Shown: positions 25,501 through 34,239, numbered from the stretch's first letter. The stretch: 64,000 nt of DNA from Streptomyces sp. NBC_00443 (GCF_036014175.1 NZ_CP107917.1:3410001-3474000), one strand, 5' to 3'. Made by a program: numbers and translations. The notes: a model not told the origin generated them from the sequence alone.

Positions 25501-27150
25501 GTGCACGACGATCTCATCGCCCGGGCCCAGGCGTGGCTCGCCGAGGATCCGGACCCGGAGACCCGCGACGAGCTCGCCAAGCTCATCGACGCCGCGGACG
25601 TCGAGGAACTCGCCGCCCGCTTCAGCGGCACCCTCCAGTTCGGCACCGCGGGCCTGCGAGGCGAACTCGGCGCCGGCCCGATGCGCATGAACCGCACGGT
25701 CGTCATCCGCGCCGCGGCCGGCCTCGCCGCGTATCTGAAGAAGCAGGGTCACCAGGACGGACTCGTCGTCATCGGCTACGACGCCCGCCACAAGTCGGAG
25801 GACTTCGCCCGCGACACGGCCGCCGTGATGACGGGCGCGGGCCTGCGCGCCGCGGTACTGCCCCGCCCGCTCCCCACGCCGGTCCTCGCGTACGCGATAA
25901 GGCACCTCGGCGCGGTCGCCGGAGTCGAGGTCACCGCGAGCCACAACCCGCCGCGCGACAACGGCTACAAGGTCTATCTCGGCGACGGCTCCCAGATCGT
26001 CCCGCCCGCGGACATCGACATCGCCCAGGAGATCGCCGCGGTGCCGTCCCTCACCGTCGTCCCCCGCCCCACGGAGGGCTGGGAGACCCTGGACGACAGC
26101 GTCCTGGACGCCTACCTCGCCCGCACGGACGCGGTGCTGTCCCCCGGCTCCCCGCGCACCGCCCGCACCGTCTACACGGCGATGCACGGTGTCGGCAAGG
26201 ACGTCCTCCTCGCAGCCTTCGAGCGCGCCGGCTTCCCCGCCCCCGCGCTCGTCGCCGAGCAGGCCGAGCCCGACCCGGACTTCCCCACCGTCGCCTTCCC
26301 CAACCCGGAAGAGCCCGGCGCGATGGACCTGGCCTTCGCCAAGGCCCGCGAGACGGCCCCCGACCTCGTCATCGCCAACGACCCTGACGCCGACCGCTGC
26401 GCCGTGGCCGTGCGGGACGGGGACGACGGGGACGGCAAGGACGAGTGGCGGATGCTTCGGGGCGATGAAGTAGGCGCTCTGCTCGCCGCTCACCTGGTCA
26501 GCCGCGGAGCACGCGGCACCTTCGCGGAGTCGATCGTGTCCTCCTCCCTCCTCGGCCGTATCGCCGAGAAGGCGGGGCTGCCGTACGAGGAGACCCTCAC
26601 CGGCTTCAAGTGGATCGCCCGCGTCGACGGCCTGCGCTACGGCTACGAGGAGGCCCTCGGCTACTGCGTCGACCCCGACGGCGTGCGCGACAAGGACGGC
26701 ATCACCGCGGCGCTGCTGATCACCGAGCTCGCGTCCGTGCTGAAGGCCGAGGGCCGCACGCTCCTCGACCTCCTCGACGACCTGGCCGTGACCCACGGCC
26801 TGCACGCCACCGACCAGCTCTCGGTGCGCGTCCAGGACCTGGCGGTCATCGCCGACGCCATGGGGCGGCTGCGCGAGCAGCCGCCGACCGAGCTCGCCGG
26901 GCTGGCCATCACCCGCGCCGAGGACCTCACCCAGGGCACGGACACCCTCCCGCCCACCGACGGCCTGCGCTACACGCTCGAGGGCGCCCGCGTCATCGTC
27001 CGTCCCAGCGGCACCGAGCCCAAGCTGAAGTGCTACCTGGAGGTCGTCGTCCCGGTCGCGGCCCACGCCGACCTCCCGGCCGCCCGCACCGAGGCGGCCG
27101 AGCTGCTCGCTGCCATCAAGCGGGACCTGTCGGCGGCGGCGGGCATCTGA
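25501..27150 (+). CDS. Phospho-sugar mutase (phosphopentomutase/phosphoglucomutase type)
   Basis: A 549-residue alpha-D-phosphohexomutase-superfamily enzyme. The active-site serine loop TASHNPP gives Ser147, the metal loop is NDPDADRCAVAV, the sugar loop follows GYEEALGYCVDPDG, and the phosphate loop is RPSGTEPKLK. Length matches the PGM2/phosphopentomutase-like group, which interconvert ribose-1- and ribose-5-phosphate or glucose phosphates. Placed after purine nucleoside phosphorylase, a phosphopentomutase role is likely but inferred. The GTG at 25501 follows GAGAGG. A hairpin ends the transcript (27181-27217). Confidence 0.88.
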   Translation: MHDDLIARAQAWLAEDPDPETRDELAKLIDAADVEELAARFSGTLQFGTAGLRGELGAGPMRMNRTVVIRAAAGLAAYLKKQGHQDGLVVIGYDARHKSEDFARDTAAVMTGAGLRAAVLPRPLPTPVLAYAIRHLGAVAGVEVTASHNPPRDNGYKVYLGDGSQIVPPADIDIAQEIAAVPSLTVVPRPTEGWETLDDSVLDAYLARTDAVLSPGSPRTARTVYTAMHGVGKDVLLAAFERAGFPAPALVAEQAEPDPDFPTVAFPNPEEPGAMDLAFAKARETAPDLVIANDPDADRCAVAVRDGDDGDGKDEWRMLRGDEVGALLAAHLVSRGARGTFAESIVSSSLLGRIAEKAGLPYEETLTGFKWIARVDGLRYGYEEALGYCVDPDGVRDKDGITAALLITELASVLKAEGRTLLDLLDDLAVTHGLHATDQLSVRVQDLAVIADAMGRLREQPPTELAGLAITRAEDLTQGTDTLPPTDGLRYTLEGARVIVRPSGTEPKLKCYLEVVVPVAAHADLPAARTEAAELLAAIKRDLSAAAGI

Positions 27151-27180
27151 GCCGTACGAGTACGCGGAGTTCTGGTCGTT

Positions 27181-27217
27181 CTCGAAGGGTGCCTCCATTC
27201 GGAGGCACCCCTTCGAG
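27181..27217 (+). terminator. Hairpin terminator
   Basis: Arms CTCGAAGGGTGCCTCC and its near-perfect complement (one bulge) with an ATTC loop lie about 30 nt after the mutase stop. Confidence 0.8.
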
Positions 27218-27407
27218 CGATTGACGCGCACCGGTTAACGCCATGTTGGGTTGTCGCATGCTTCCCGGCTGCCTGCTCCCACCCGTCGCATTCTGGAAGG
27301 GCAGTACGGATGCGCTCCTTGTCCCCCTCGGAGGCATCCGCCCCCACGGTGTCCCGCGCCCCCTTCACATCTGAAGCGGGATGCCGCGCACGGGCCGGGC
27401 CCGGGGT

Positions 27408-28229
27408 TCAGATCCTTACGAGGTAGCTGAACCCCGTGTCCGGTCCCACGCACGACTGGAGGGTGAGGTCGCCCCAGTAGAGCCCGGCGGCCGGGGCGCC
27501 GCGGCCCGGGGTGAGGTAGTTGGCGTACACCTCGTACCGCCAGGTTCCGCGCGGGCCGCTGACCGTGACGGTCGTGCCGACGGGCAGCGTGGCGAAGCGG
27601 TCGAAGCCGCAGTGGTCGTGGCCGACGATCACGGCCGTGCGCATCTCGTAGCCGTTCTCGGTGCCGAGTTCGGGGCCCGCCCACTGCACGGCGTCCCGGC
27701 AGGCATCGACCTCGTGCTGTCCGCCGCGGACGACACGGGCGGACCAGGTTCCGATGCGGATCGTCGTTCGTTTGGGGCGCCCGGTCTGCTCGGGCGCCGT
27801 CGTGGGCGTGCGGGGGGTGGCGGCGGGGGTGGTGCTCTTACGGCGGTCGGTGGGGAGCGCGGGGCGGCGGGAGAGGTCGGGGCCGCGCCCGCGGTCGTCG
27901 GAGGGCCGGGTGGAGGGGTGGGTGGCCGGGCGGCGGTACTTCGAGGTGGCGGGCGTGGGCGTGGCCGGGGTGGGGTCGGGGGGTGGTGGGGTGGCTGGTG
28001 CCGGGGACGCGAACGTGGGGGCGGGAGGTGTGGGCTGTGCCCAGCCCGTGGGCGCGTACGGGGCGCCGGGCGCCGCCATAGGGGTGCCGACGTCGGGTCC
28101 GTCGCTCGCGCCGCCGGTGCCGCATCCGGTGAGCAGGGCCAGGGCCAGGGTCGTCGGTACGGTGACCCAGGCCGCCGGTGCGGCGGATCGCCGGCCGCCC
28201 GGTTCGCCCTGTGCTGGGCCGCCGCTCAC
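27408..28229 (-). CDS. Lipoprotein with a C-terminal sortase-like domain
   Basis: A 273-residue predicted lipoprotein: hydrophobic leader with lipobox LALLTGC, a long Pro/Thr-rich linker (about 35-145), and a C-terminal domain. That domain contains RTAVIVGHDHCGFDRFATLP, GTTVTVSGPRGTWRYEV and LTLQSC, followed by SYLVRI. The pattern (His after a strand, TLxTC-like Cys, final Arg) matches the sortase catalytic arrangement, with TLQSC in place of TLxTC, and extra cysteines. The GTG at 28229 has no clear ribosome binding site and directly abuts a pstB remnant. Sortase activity is unproven; it could be an inactive relative. Confidence 0.6.
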   Translation of the reverse strand: MSGGPAQGEPGGRRSAAPAAWVTVPTTLALALLTGCGTGGASDGPDVGTPMAAPGAPYAPTGWAQPTPPAPTFASPAPATPPPPDPTPATPTPATSKYRRPATHPSTRPSDDRGRGPDLSRRPALPTDRRKSTTPAATPRTPTTAPEQTGRPKRTTIRIGTWSARVVRGGQHEVDACRDAVQWAGPELGTENGYEMRTAVIVGHDHCGFDRFATLPVGTTVTVSGPRGTWRYEVYANYLTPGRGAPAAGLYWGDLTLQSCVGPDTGFSYLVRI

Positions 28230-28233
28230 CCGA

Positions 28234-28333
<100 letters not shown>

Positions 28334-28339
28334 CTAGGG

Positions 28340-28766
28340 CGGCCGGCGGTCACGCGGTTCGCCAGTTCGCCGTGCGCGGCTCAAGGTACGGCGTCCGCCC
28401 TTCGCGGGCTCACGATTCGCCGTACGCCGCGAGCGTCCGCCGACCGGTGCTCAGCGCGGGCCCGTCAGGCCGTCGCCAGCACCATCGCGGGCAGCCAGTC
28501 GCCGCCGGCGGTCACTCGGTTCGCCAGTCGACGCCGTTCACCGTGCGCGACTCAAGGTACGCCGTACGCCGCGAGCGTTCGCCGACCGGTGCTCAGCGCG
28601 GGCCCGTCAGGCCCTCGCCAGCACCATCGCGGGCAGCCAGTCGCCGCCGGCGGTCACTCGGTTCGCCAGTCGACGCCGTTCACCGTGCGCGACTCAAGGT
28701 ACGCCGTACGCCGCGAGCGTTCGCCGACCGGTGCTCAGTGCGGGCCCGTCAGGCCGTCGCCAGCAC
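28340..28766. repeat. 142-bp direct repeats copying the 3' end of the downstream PH-domain gene
   Basis: The block CGACCGGTGCTCAG begins at 28441, 28583 and 28725 (period exactly 142). Each is followed by GCGGGCCCGTCAGGCC and CGCCAGCAC. In the last copy this is the stop codon and final codons of the membrane gene at 28749-29450 (read as ...VLATA stop). The array therefore consists of extra copies of that gene's 3' end and its downstream flank. A more degenerate copy starts near 28340. Confidence 0.85.
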
Positions 28767-29450
28767 AATCACCAGCAGCACAGCCCCGGCGATGACCGGC
28801 CCCGCCACCTCGTAGGCCCACCGCACGGTGACCTCACCCTGCGAGGACTCCAGCTTCTCCCGCTGTTCCAGCAGTTCCCGCAGGTCGTCCATGACCTTGT
28901 CGGTCTCGGCCCGCGCCGGGCCGTCCATGTCGGCATCCCCTCGCGGCGCCCCGAACCCGAGCCCGCCGAACCCCATCCCCCCGCCGGCGCGGCCGCCCCG
29001 CTCACCCCGCGCGGCAGCGCTCCGCTCCGCCGCGGACCGGGCCGAGCGCCGGGCCGCCTTCTTACGTGCCCGGAGCGAGACCGGCACCGCCCAGAGCTGG
29101 AACTTGGTGCCGGACTTGTCGACGACCTCGTTCGAGTAGCTGGACCGCAGTGCGGCGACCTGCCCCCACGGGAGCACGATCACGCGCAGCGGGTTGCGGA
29201 TGCGCAGCCGGTCCTCGTTGGCGTAGACGGCGGGCCTCAGCGTGAACGCGGACACCAGCGGCACGATCAGGATCAGCGCCGCGAGCGCCACCCACTGGGT
29301 GCGGCCCTCGCCCCGGATCAGTGCGTCGATGCCCAGCCAGAGGGCGATTCCGAGCAGCGCGACGCCGCCGATGATGCCCATGGGCGAGCGGTAGACGCGG
29401 TCCTTCGACACGGGGGCCGGGGTGGGGGGCTGGGGTTCCGGGGTCGTCAT
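28749..29450 (-). CDS. PH-domain membrane protein of unknown function
   Basis: A 233-residue protein with two N-terminal membrane helices (MGIIGGVALLGIALWLGIDA and WVALAALILIVPLVSAF), a bacterial PH-like domain (RLRIRNPLRVIVLPWGQVAAL, LWAVPVSLRARKK), a Gly/Arg/Ala-rich linker, a coiled-coil-like segment (DDLRELLEQREKLESS) and a C-terminal membrane helix. The ATG at 29450 has CAGAAT 7 nt upstream, suggesting leaderless expression. The 3' end lies inside the 142-bp repeat unit. It sits between the phosphosugar mutase and deoC genes, but nothing ties it to nucleoside metabolism. Confidence 0.75.
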   Translation of the reverse strand: MTTPEPQPPTPAPVSKDRVYRSPMGIIGGVALLGIALWLGIDALIRGEGRTQWVALAALILIVPLVSAFTLRPAVYANEDRLRIRNPLRVIVLPWGQVAALRSSYSNEVVDKSGTKFQLWAVPVSLRARKKAARRSARSAAERSAAARGERGGRAGGGMGFGGLGFGAPRGDADMDGPARAETDKVMDDLRELLEQREKLESSQGEVTVRWAYEVAGPVIAGAVLLVIVLATA

Positions 29451-29457
29451 GGGGCCG

Positions 29458-29463
29458 ATTCTG
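29458..29463 (-). promoter_or_regulatory. Predicted -10 box (CAGAAT) of the PH-domain gene
   Basis: CAGAAT lies 7 nt before the ATG at 29450, with no ribosome binding site. Confidence 0.35.
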
Positions 29464-29499
29464 CCGTATGCCTGTCGGCGGCTTGGCGGGGTGCCTCAT

Positions 29500-29765
29500 C
29501 GCCGTGGGACCTCGCTGCGGGTGCGGGCTGCCGGTGACGGGGCGCCTCATCACCGTGGGGGCCCTGCTGCGCGCGCGGGTGCGGGCTGCCGGTGGCAGAG
29601 CGCCTCATCACCGTGGGGACCTCGCTGCGCGCGCGGGTGCGGGCTGCCGGTGGCAGAGCGCCTCATCACCGCGGGACCTCGCTGCGCGCGCGGATGCGGG
29701 CTGCCGGTGGCGGGGCGCCCCATCACCGCGGGACCTCTCTGCGCGCGCGGGTGCGGGTTGCCTGT
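29500..29765. repeat. 58-bp tandem repeat, about 4.5 copies
   Basis: CTGCCGGTG recurs at 29528, 29586, 29644 and 29701 (periods 58, 58, 57), with a decayed copy after. The unit contains GCGCCTCATCACCG and CTGCGCGCGCGGGTGCGGG. No gene is supported here, though several frames stay open. Confidence 0.85.
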
Positions 29766-29792
29766 GGCTGGTCGCGCAGTTCCCCGCGCCCC
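29766..29792 (-). repeat. Dispersed GCGCGGGGAACTGCGCG element, minus orientation
   Basis: GGCTGGTCGCGCAGTTCCCC then GCGCCCC lies directly after the 58-bp array. It is the same element as at 1769, 20734 and 42513. Confidence 0.7.
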
Positions 29793-29820
29793 TGGGTGGG
29801 ACAGCTCCCCCTGGGTTGTG

Positions 29821-29935
29821 CGGATCCGTTCCCTTGTGGCAGAAACAGATCCGCTCCCCTGCGTTGTGCGGATCCGTTCCCTTGCGGCAGAGACAGATCC
29901 ATTCCCTCGGCGCGGATCAGACCCATCCGCTCGGC
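29821..29935. repeat. 48-bp tandem repeat, about 2.5 copies
   Basis: CGGATCCGTTCCCTTG begins at 29821 and again at 29869 (period 48), with a degenerate third copy. The array ends about 40 bp upstream of the deoC operator. Confidence 0.75.
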
Positions 29936-29971
29936 TGCAGAACAGATCCCCATCCCTCGGGGTGTACAGCC

Positions 29972-29985
29972 GCTACGCGCGTAGA
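29972..29985. promoter_or_regulatory. Nucleoside-regulon palindrome, copy 2 (deoC)
   Basis: GCTACGCGCGTAGA contains the perfect palindrome CTACGCGCGTAG (29973-29984). It directly abuts the -10 box TATGCT, so a bound protein should block RNA polymerase. Confidence 0.8.
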
Positions 29986-29991
29986 TATGCT
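29986..29991 (+). promoter_or_regulatory. Predicted -10 box (TATGCT) of deoC, leaderless
   Basis: TATGCT lies 6 nt before the GTG at 29998. Confidence 0.5.
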
Positions 29992-29997
29992 CGTCTG

Positions 29998-30966
29998 GTG
30001 ACCATGCCCACCAATGCACCCACCGCAGCTCACGCCCTCAAGGACGTCACCGCGTCCGACAGTACGCTGCGCCGCTTCCTTCACGGGCTGCCCGGCGTCG
30101 ACGCGGTCGGCCTGGAGGCGCGCGCCGCGTCCCTCGGTACCCGTTCCATCAAGACGACCGCCAAGGCGTACGCCATCGACCTCGCCATCTCGATGGTCGA
30201 CCTGACGACGCTGGAAGGCGCGGACACCCCGGGCAAGGTCCGGGCGCTCGGCGCCAAGGCGGTCCACCCCGACCCGAGTGACCGGACGACTCCGGCCACC
30301 GCGGCCGTCTGCGTCTATCCCGACATGGTGGCCACCGCCAAGGAGGCCGTCGCCGGCTCCTCGGTCAAGGTCGCCTCGGTCGCCACCGCCTTCCCGGCCG
30401 GGCGCGCCGCCCTCGGTGTGAAGCTGGCGGACGTCCGGGACGCCGTCGCCGCCGGTGCGGACGAGATCGACATGGTCATCGACCGCGGGGCGTTCCTCGC
30501 GGGGAACTACATGAAGGTGTACGACGAGATCGTCGCCGTGAAGGAGGCCTGCGAGGCGTCCGCCCGCCTCAAGGTCATCTTCGAGACCGGCGAGCTGTCG
30601 ACGTACGACAACATCCGGCGCGCGAGCTGGCTCGGCATGCTGGCGGGCGCCGACTTCATCAAGACGTCCACCGGCAAGGTCGCCGTCAACGCCACCCCCG
30701 CGAACACCCTGCTTATGCTGGAAGCGGTGCGCGACTTCCGCGCCCAGACCGGCATCCAGGTGGGTGTGAAGCCGGCCGGCGGGATCAGGACGACCAAGGA
30801 CGCCGTCAAGTTCCTCGTCCTGGTCAACGAAACCGCCGGCGAGGACTGGCTGGACAACCACTGGTTCCGCTTCGGCGCCTCCTCGCTCCTGAACGACCTG
30901 CTGATGCAGCGTCAGAAGCTGGCCACCGGCCGCTACTCCGGCCCCGACTACGTGACGGTGGACTGA
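29998..30966 (+). CDS. deoC: Deoxyribose-phosphate aldolase
   Basis: A 322-residue class I aldolase that splits 2-deoxyribose-5-phosphate into glyceraldehyde-3-phosphate and acetaldehyde. Motifs: VCVYPDMV, VKVASVATAFPAG, ADEIDMVIDRGAF, VIFETGEL, and the Schiff-base lysine in FIKTSTGK, with VGVKPAGGIRT after it. The GTG at 29998 is preferred for leaderless expression; an ATG two codons on is the alternative. Two aldehyde dehydrogenase-like genes follow within 5 bp and would deal with the acetaldehyde, so these form a deoxyribose catabolic operon. Confidence 0.93.
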   Translation: MTMPTNAPTAAHALKDVTASDSTLRRFLHGLPGVDAVGLEARAASLGTRSIKTTAKAYAIDLAISMVDLTTLEGADTPGKVRALGAKAVHPDPSDRTTPATAAVCVYPDMVATAKEAVAGSSVKVASVATAFPAGRAALGVKLADVRDAVAAGADEIDMVIDRGAFLAGNYMKVYDEIVAVKEACEASARLKVIFETGELSTYDNIRRASWLGMLAGADFIKTSTGKVAVNATPANTLLMLEAVRDFRAQTGIQVGVKPAGGIRTTKDAVKFLVLVNETAGEDWLDNHWFRFGASSLLNDLLMQRQKLATGRYSGPDYVTVD

Positions 30967-30971
30967 TCACC

Positions 30972-32429
30972 ATGGCATCGGTATTCGAATACGCACCGGC
31001 CCCCGAGTCCCGCTCGATCGTCGACATCGCGCCGTCGTACGGCCTGTTCATCGACGGCGAGTTCGTGGAGGCGGCGGACGGCAAGGTCTTCAAGACCGTC
31101 TCCCCGTCCACCGAGGAGGTCCTCGCCGAGATCGCCCAGGCCGGCGAGGCGGACGTGGACCGCGCCGTGAAGGCCGCCCGCAAGGCCTTCGTGAAGTGGT
31201 CGGCGCTGCCCGGCTCCGAGCGCGCGAAGTACCTGTTCCGCATCGCCCGGATCATCCAGGAGCGCAGCCGTGAGCTGGCCGTCCTGGAGACGCTGGACAA
31301 CGGCAAGCCGATCAAGGAGACCCGCGACGCCGACCTCCCGCTGGTCGCCGCGCACTTCTTCTACTACGCGGGCTGGGCCGACAAGCTGGAGCACGCCGGT
31401 TTCGGCGCGAGCCCGGCGCCCCTCGGCGTGGCCGGCCAGGTCATCCCCTGGAACTTCCCGCTGCTGATGCTGGCGTGGAAGATCGCCCCGGCGCTGGCGA
31501 CCGGCAACACGGTCGTGCTGAAGCCGGCCGAGACCACCCCGCTCTCCGCCCTGTTCTTCGCGGACATCTGCCGCCAGGCGGGCCTGCCCAAGGGCGTCGT
31601 CAACATCCTTCCCGGCTACGGCGACAGCGGCGCCGCGCTCGTCGCGCACCCGGACGTCAACAAGGTCGCTTTCACGGGATCGACAGCGGTCGGCAAGGAG
31701 ATCGCGCGGACCGTCGCCGGTACCCGCAAGAAGGTCACCCTGGAGCTGGGCGGCAAGGGCGCCAACATCGTCTTCGACGACGCCCCGATCGACCAGGCGG
31801 TGGAGGGGATCGTCAACGGCATCTTCTTCAACCAGGGCCAGGTCTGCTGCGCCGGCAGCCGGCTGCTGGTCCAGGAGTCGATCCAGGACGAGCTGCTGGA
31901 GTCGCTGAAGCGTCGCCTCTCCACGCTCCGCCTCGGCGACCCCCTCGACAAGAACACCGACATCGGCGCGATCAACTCCGAGGAGCAGCTCACCCGCATC
32001 ACCTCGCTCGTCGAGCAGGGCGAGGCGGAGGGCGCCGAGCGCTGGTCGCCGGCCTGCGAACTCCCCGAGAGCGGCTACTGGTTCGCGCCGACGCTCTTCA
32101 CGAACGTCACCCAGGCGCACCGGATCGCCCGTGACGAGATCTTCGGCCCGGTCCTGTCGGTCCTCACCTTCCGCACGCCGGACGAGGCCGTCGCCAAGGC
32201 CAACAACAGCGCGTACGGCTTGTCGGCGGGCATCTGGACGGAGAAGGGGTCGCGGATCCTCGCCGTCGCGAACAAGCTCCGCGCGGGCGTCATCTGGTCC
32301 AACACGTTCAACAAGTTCGACCCGACCTCGCCGTTCGGCGGCTACAAGGAGTCGGGCTTCGGCCGCGAGGGCGGCCGCCACGGCCTGGAGGCGTACCTCG
32401 CCCCGTCGAGCCCGGAGGGCGAGCGATAA
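30972..32429 (+). CDS. Aldehyde dehydrogenase (NAD(P)-dependent)
   Basis: A 485-residue complete aldehyde dehydrogenase, probably oxidising the acetaldehyde released by DeoC. Conserved parts are VIPWNFPLLMLAWK (cofactor), FTGSTAVGKEIA, the general base Glu in TLELGGKGANIVF, the catalytic Cys in FFNQGQVCCAGSRL, and EIFGPVLSV. It starts 5 bp after deoC and abuts the second, shortened aldehyde dehydrogenase-like gene without a gap. Substrate is inferred from the operon. Confidence 0.92.
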   Translation: MASVFEYAPAPESRSIVDIAPSYGLFIDGEFVEAADGKVFKTVSPSTEEVLAEIAQAGEADVDRAVKAARKAFVKWSALPGSERAKYLFRIARIIQERSRELAVLETLDNGKPIKETRDADLPLVAAHFFYYAGWADKLEHAGFGASPAPLGVAGQVIPWNFPLLMLAWKIAPALATGNTVVLKPAETTPLSALFFADICRQAGLPKGVVNILPGYGDSGAALVAHPDVNKVAFTGSTAVGKEIARTVAGTRKKVTLELGGKGANIVFDDAPIDQAVEGIVNGIFFNQGQVCCAGSRLLVQESIQDELLESLKRRLSTLRLGDPLDKNTDIGAINSEEQLTRITSLVEQGEAEGAERWSPACELPESGYWFAPTLFTNVTQAHRIARDEIFGPVLSVLTFRTPDEAVAKANNSAYGLSAGIWTEKGSRILAVANKLRAGVIWSNTFNKFDPTSPFGGYKESGFGREGGRHGLEAYLAPSSPEGER

Positions 32430-33350
32430 ATGAGCACAGTGGACAAGAACGACAAGACCGAGCGCGCCGAGCGACTCTCCGTCTTCAAGACCTACAAGCT
32501 GTACGTCGGCGGGAAGTTCCCGCGTTCCGAGAGCGGCCGGGTGTACGAGGTGACGGACTCCAAGAGCAACTGGCTGGCGAACGTCCCCCTGTCCTCCCGC
32601 AAGGACGCCCGTGACGCGGTGGTCGCCGCGCGGAAGGCGTTCGGCGGCTGGTCCGGCGCGACGGCGTACAACCGCGGCCAGATCCTCTACCGCATCGCGG
32701 AGATGCTGGAGGGCCGCCGCGAGCAGTACGTCCGTGAAGTCGCCGACTCCGAGGGCCTGTCGAAGTCGAAGGCGGCGGCTCAGGTCGACGCGGCGATCGA
32801 CCGGTGGGTCTGGTACGCGGGCTGGACGGACAAGATCGCCCAGGTGGTCGGCGGCGGAAACCCGGTCGCGGGCCCGTTCTTCAACATCTCCTCCCCCGAG
32901 CCGACCGGCGTGGTGGCCGTCCTGGCCCCGCAGGAGTCGTCCTTCCTGGGCCTGGTCTCGGTGCTGGCCCCGGTGATCGCGACGGGCAACACGGCGATCG
33001 TGGTGGCGTCCGAGAAGTCCCCGCTGCCCGCCCTCTCCCTGGGTGAGGTCCTGGCCACGTCCGATCTGCCGGGCGGTGTGGTCAACGTCCTGTCCGGCCG
33101 TACGGCGGAGATCGCGACGCCGCTGGCCGCGCACCAGGACGTCAACGCGATCGACCTGGCCGGCGCCGACGAGGTGCTGGCGAAGGAACTGGAGATCGCG
33201 GCGGCCGACAACCTCAAGCGCGTCCTGCGTCCACAGCCTGTGGACGACTGGGCCGCCACCCCCGGCATCGACCGTATGACGGCGTTCCTGGAGACCAAGA
33301 CGGTCTGGCACCCGACGGGTTCGCTGGGCGCGTCCGGCTCGTCGTACTGA
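32430..33350 (+). CDS. Truncated aldehyde dehydrogenase-like protein lacking the catalytic domain
   Basis: A 306-residue relative of the preceding enzyme. It keeps the cofactor-binding half (YKLYVGGKFPRSESG, VAVLAPQESSFLGLVSVLAP, TGNTAIVVASEKSPLPALS), but the LELGG glutamate and the QxCC cysteine are gone. The C-terminus (GASGSSY) is short. It cannot be an active dehydrogenase alone and may bind the full-length enzyme or NAD. The ATG overlaps nothing: the upstream TAA is immediately before it, so translation is probably coupled. No frameshift is visible, so this looks like a stable short form. Confidence 0.8.
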   Translation: MSTVDKNDKTERAERLSVFKTYKLYVGGKFPRSESGRVYEVTDSKSNWLANVPLSSRKDARDAVVAARKAFGGWSGATAYNRGQILYRIAEMLEGRREQYVREVADSEGLSKSKAAAQVDAAIDRWVWYAGWTDKIAQVVGGGNPVAGPFFNISSPEPTGVVAVLAPQESSFLGLVSVLAPVIATGNTAIVVASEKSPLPALSLGEVLATSDLPGGVVNVLSGRTAEIATPLAAHQDVNAIDLAGADEVLAKELEIAAADNLKRVLRPQPVDDWAATPGIDRMTAFLETKTVWHPTGSLGASGSSY

Positions 33351-33377
33351 TCACCGGCACGACGGCCACCGATACCG

Positions 33378-33420
33378 GAGAGCCGTGCTTCCCCTCCGTC
33401 CGGGGGAGGCGCGGCTCTCT
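33378..33420 (+). terminator. Hairpin terminator of the deoC operon
   Basis: Arms GAGAGCCGTGCTTCCCC and GGGGGAGGCGCGGCTCTC pair with small mismatches about 30 nt after the stop. Confidence 0.7.
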
Positions 33421-33542
33421 GCCCTGCCGTCACCGCGACGAGTTGCCAGGTGAACGCGAGAGGGCTGTGAGGTGTGACGCGCGCTTCACTTGCGGTACAC
33501 CGGGTCGTACACGGGCCCTGCGATGCCTCACACTGGTGTCCC

Positions 33543-34178
33543 GTGAGTTCCCATCCGCCCATACCGACGCGAGTCGTGCTGCTCTGCGGCCCTTCCGGCT
33601 CCGGCAAGTCCCTTCTCGCCGCCCACTCCGGTCTTCCGGTGCTGCGGCTCGACGACTTCTACAAAGAGGCTGACGACCCGACCCTGCCGCAGGTCCCCGG
33701 GAGCTCCGACATCGACTGGGACCACCCCGACTCGTGGGACGCCGACACGGCCGTGGCGGCGATCGCGGAACTGTGCCGCACGGGCCGTACGGACGTGCCG
33801 CTGTACGACCTCTCGCTGAGCGCCCGCACGGGCGCGGAGACCGTCGACATCGGCCGCACCCCCCTCTTCATCGCGGAGGGCATCTTCGCGGCCGAGATCG
33901 TGACCCGCTGCCGTCAGCTCGGCCTCCTCGCGGACGCGCTGTGCCTGAGCCGCGGCCCCGTGAAGACGTTCCGCCGCCGCTTCGTCCGCGACCTGCGAGA
34001 GGGCCGCAAATCGGTCCCGTTCCTGCTGCGCCGCGGCTGGCGCCTGATGCGCCTGGAACGCTCGATCGTGGCCCACCAGACGTCCCTGGGCGCCCACGCC
34101 TGCGACAGGGACGAGGCCCTCGGCCGCCTCACCGCAGCCGCAGCGGGCCGCTGCCCGGCGGCAACACCGGCCACCTGA
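33543..34178 (+). CDS. Uridine kinase-like P-loop protein
   Basis: A 211-residue P-loop kinase. VVLLCGPSGSGKSLLAAH is Walker A, followed by LRLDDFYKEADDPTLP, the DDFY motif of uridine/phosphoribulokinase-type enzymes, and DIDWDHPDSWD, where the family binds nucleoside. A basic helical part (FRRRFVRDLREGRKSVPFLL) lies in the C-terminal half. It would phosphorylate uridine or cytidine in salvage. The GTG at 33543 has CACACT 10 nt upstream and no ribosome binding site, so it may be leaderless. It has no copy of the nucleoside palindrome. Confidence 0.8.
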   Translation: MSSHPPIPTRVVLLCGPSGSGKSLLAAHSGLPVLRLDDFYKEADDPTLPQVPGSSDIDWDHPDSWDADTAVAAIAELCRTGRTDVPLYDLSLSARTGAETVDIGRTPLFIAEGIFAAEIVTRCRQLGLLADALCLSRGPVKTFRRRFVRDLREGRKSVPFLLRRGWRLMRLERSIVAHQTSLGAHACDRDEALGRLTAAAAGRCPAATPAT

Positions 34179-34239
34179 ACGAACAGGGCGCCCTCACCGT
34201 CGTAGGACCGGAAAACGGTCCCCGCGGAAAGGAAGCCCG

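Noticed and set aside
24247..27231. A 994-codon minus-strand open frame
   Set aside because: It is the shadow of the purine nucleoside phosphorylase and mutase genes, both of which have complete family motifs on the plus strand.
33413..33542. An N-terminal extension of the uridine kinase-like protein to 33474
   Set aside because: The added residues have no family similarity and the GTG at 33543 directly precedes the Walker A region with the usual spacing.
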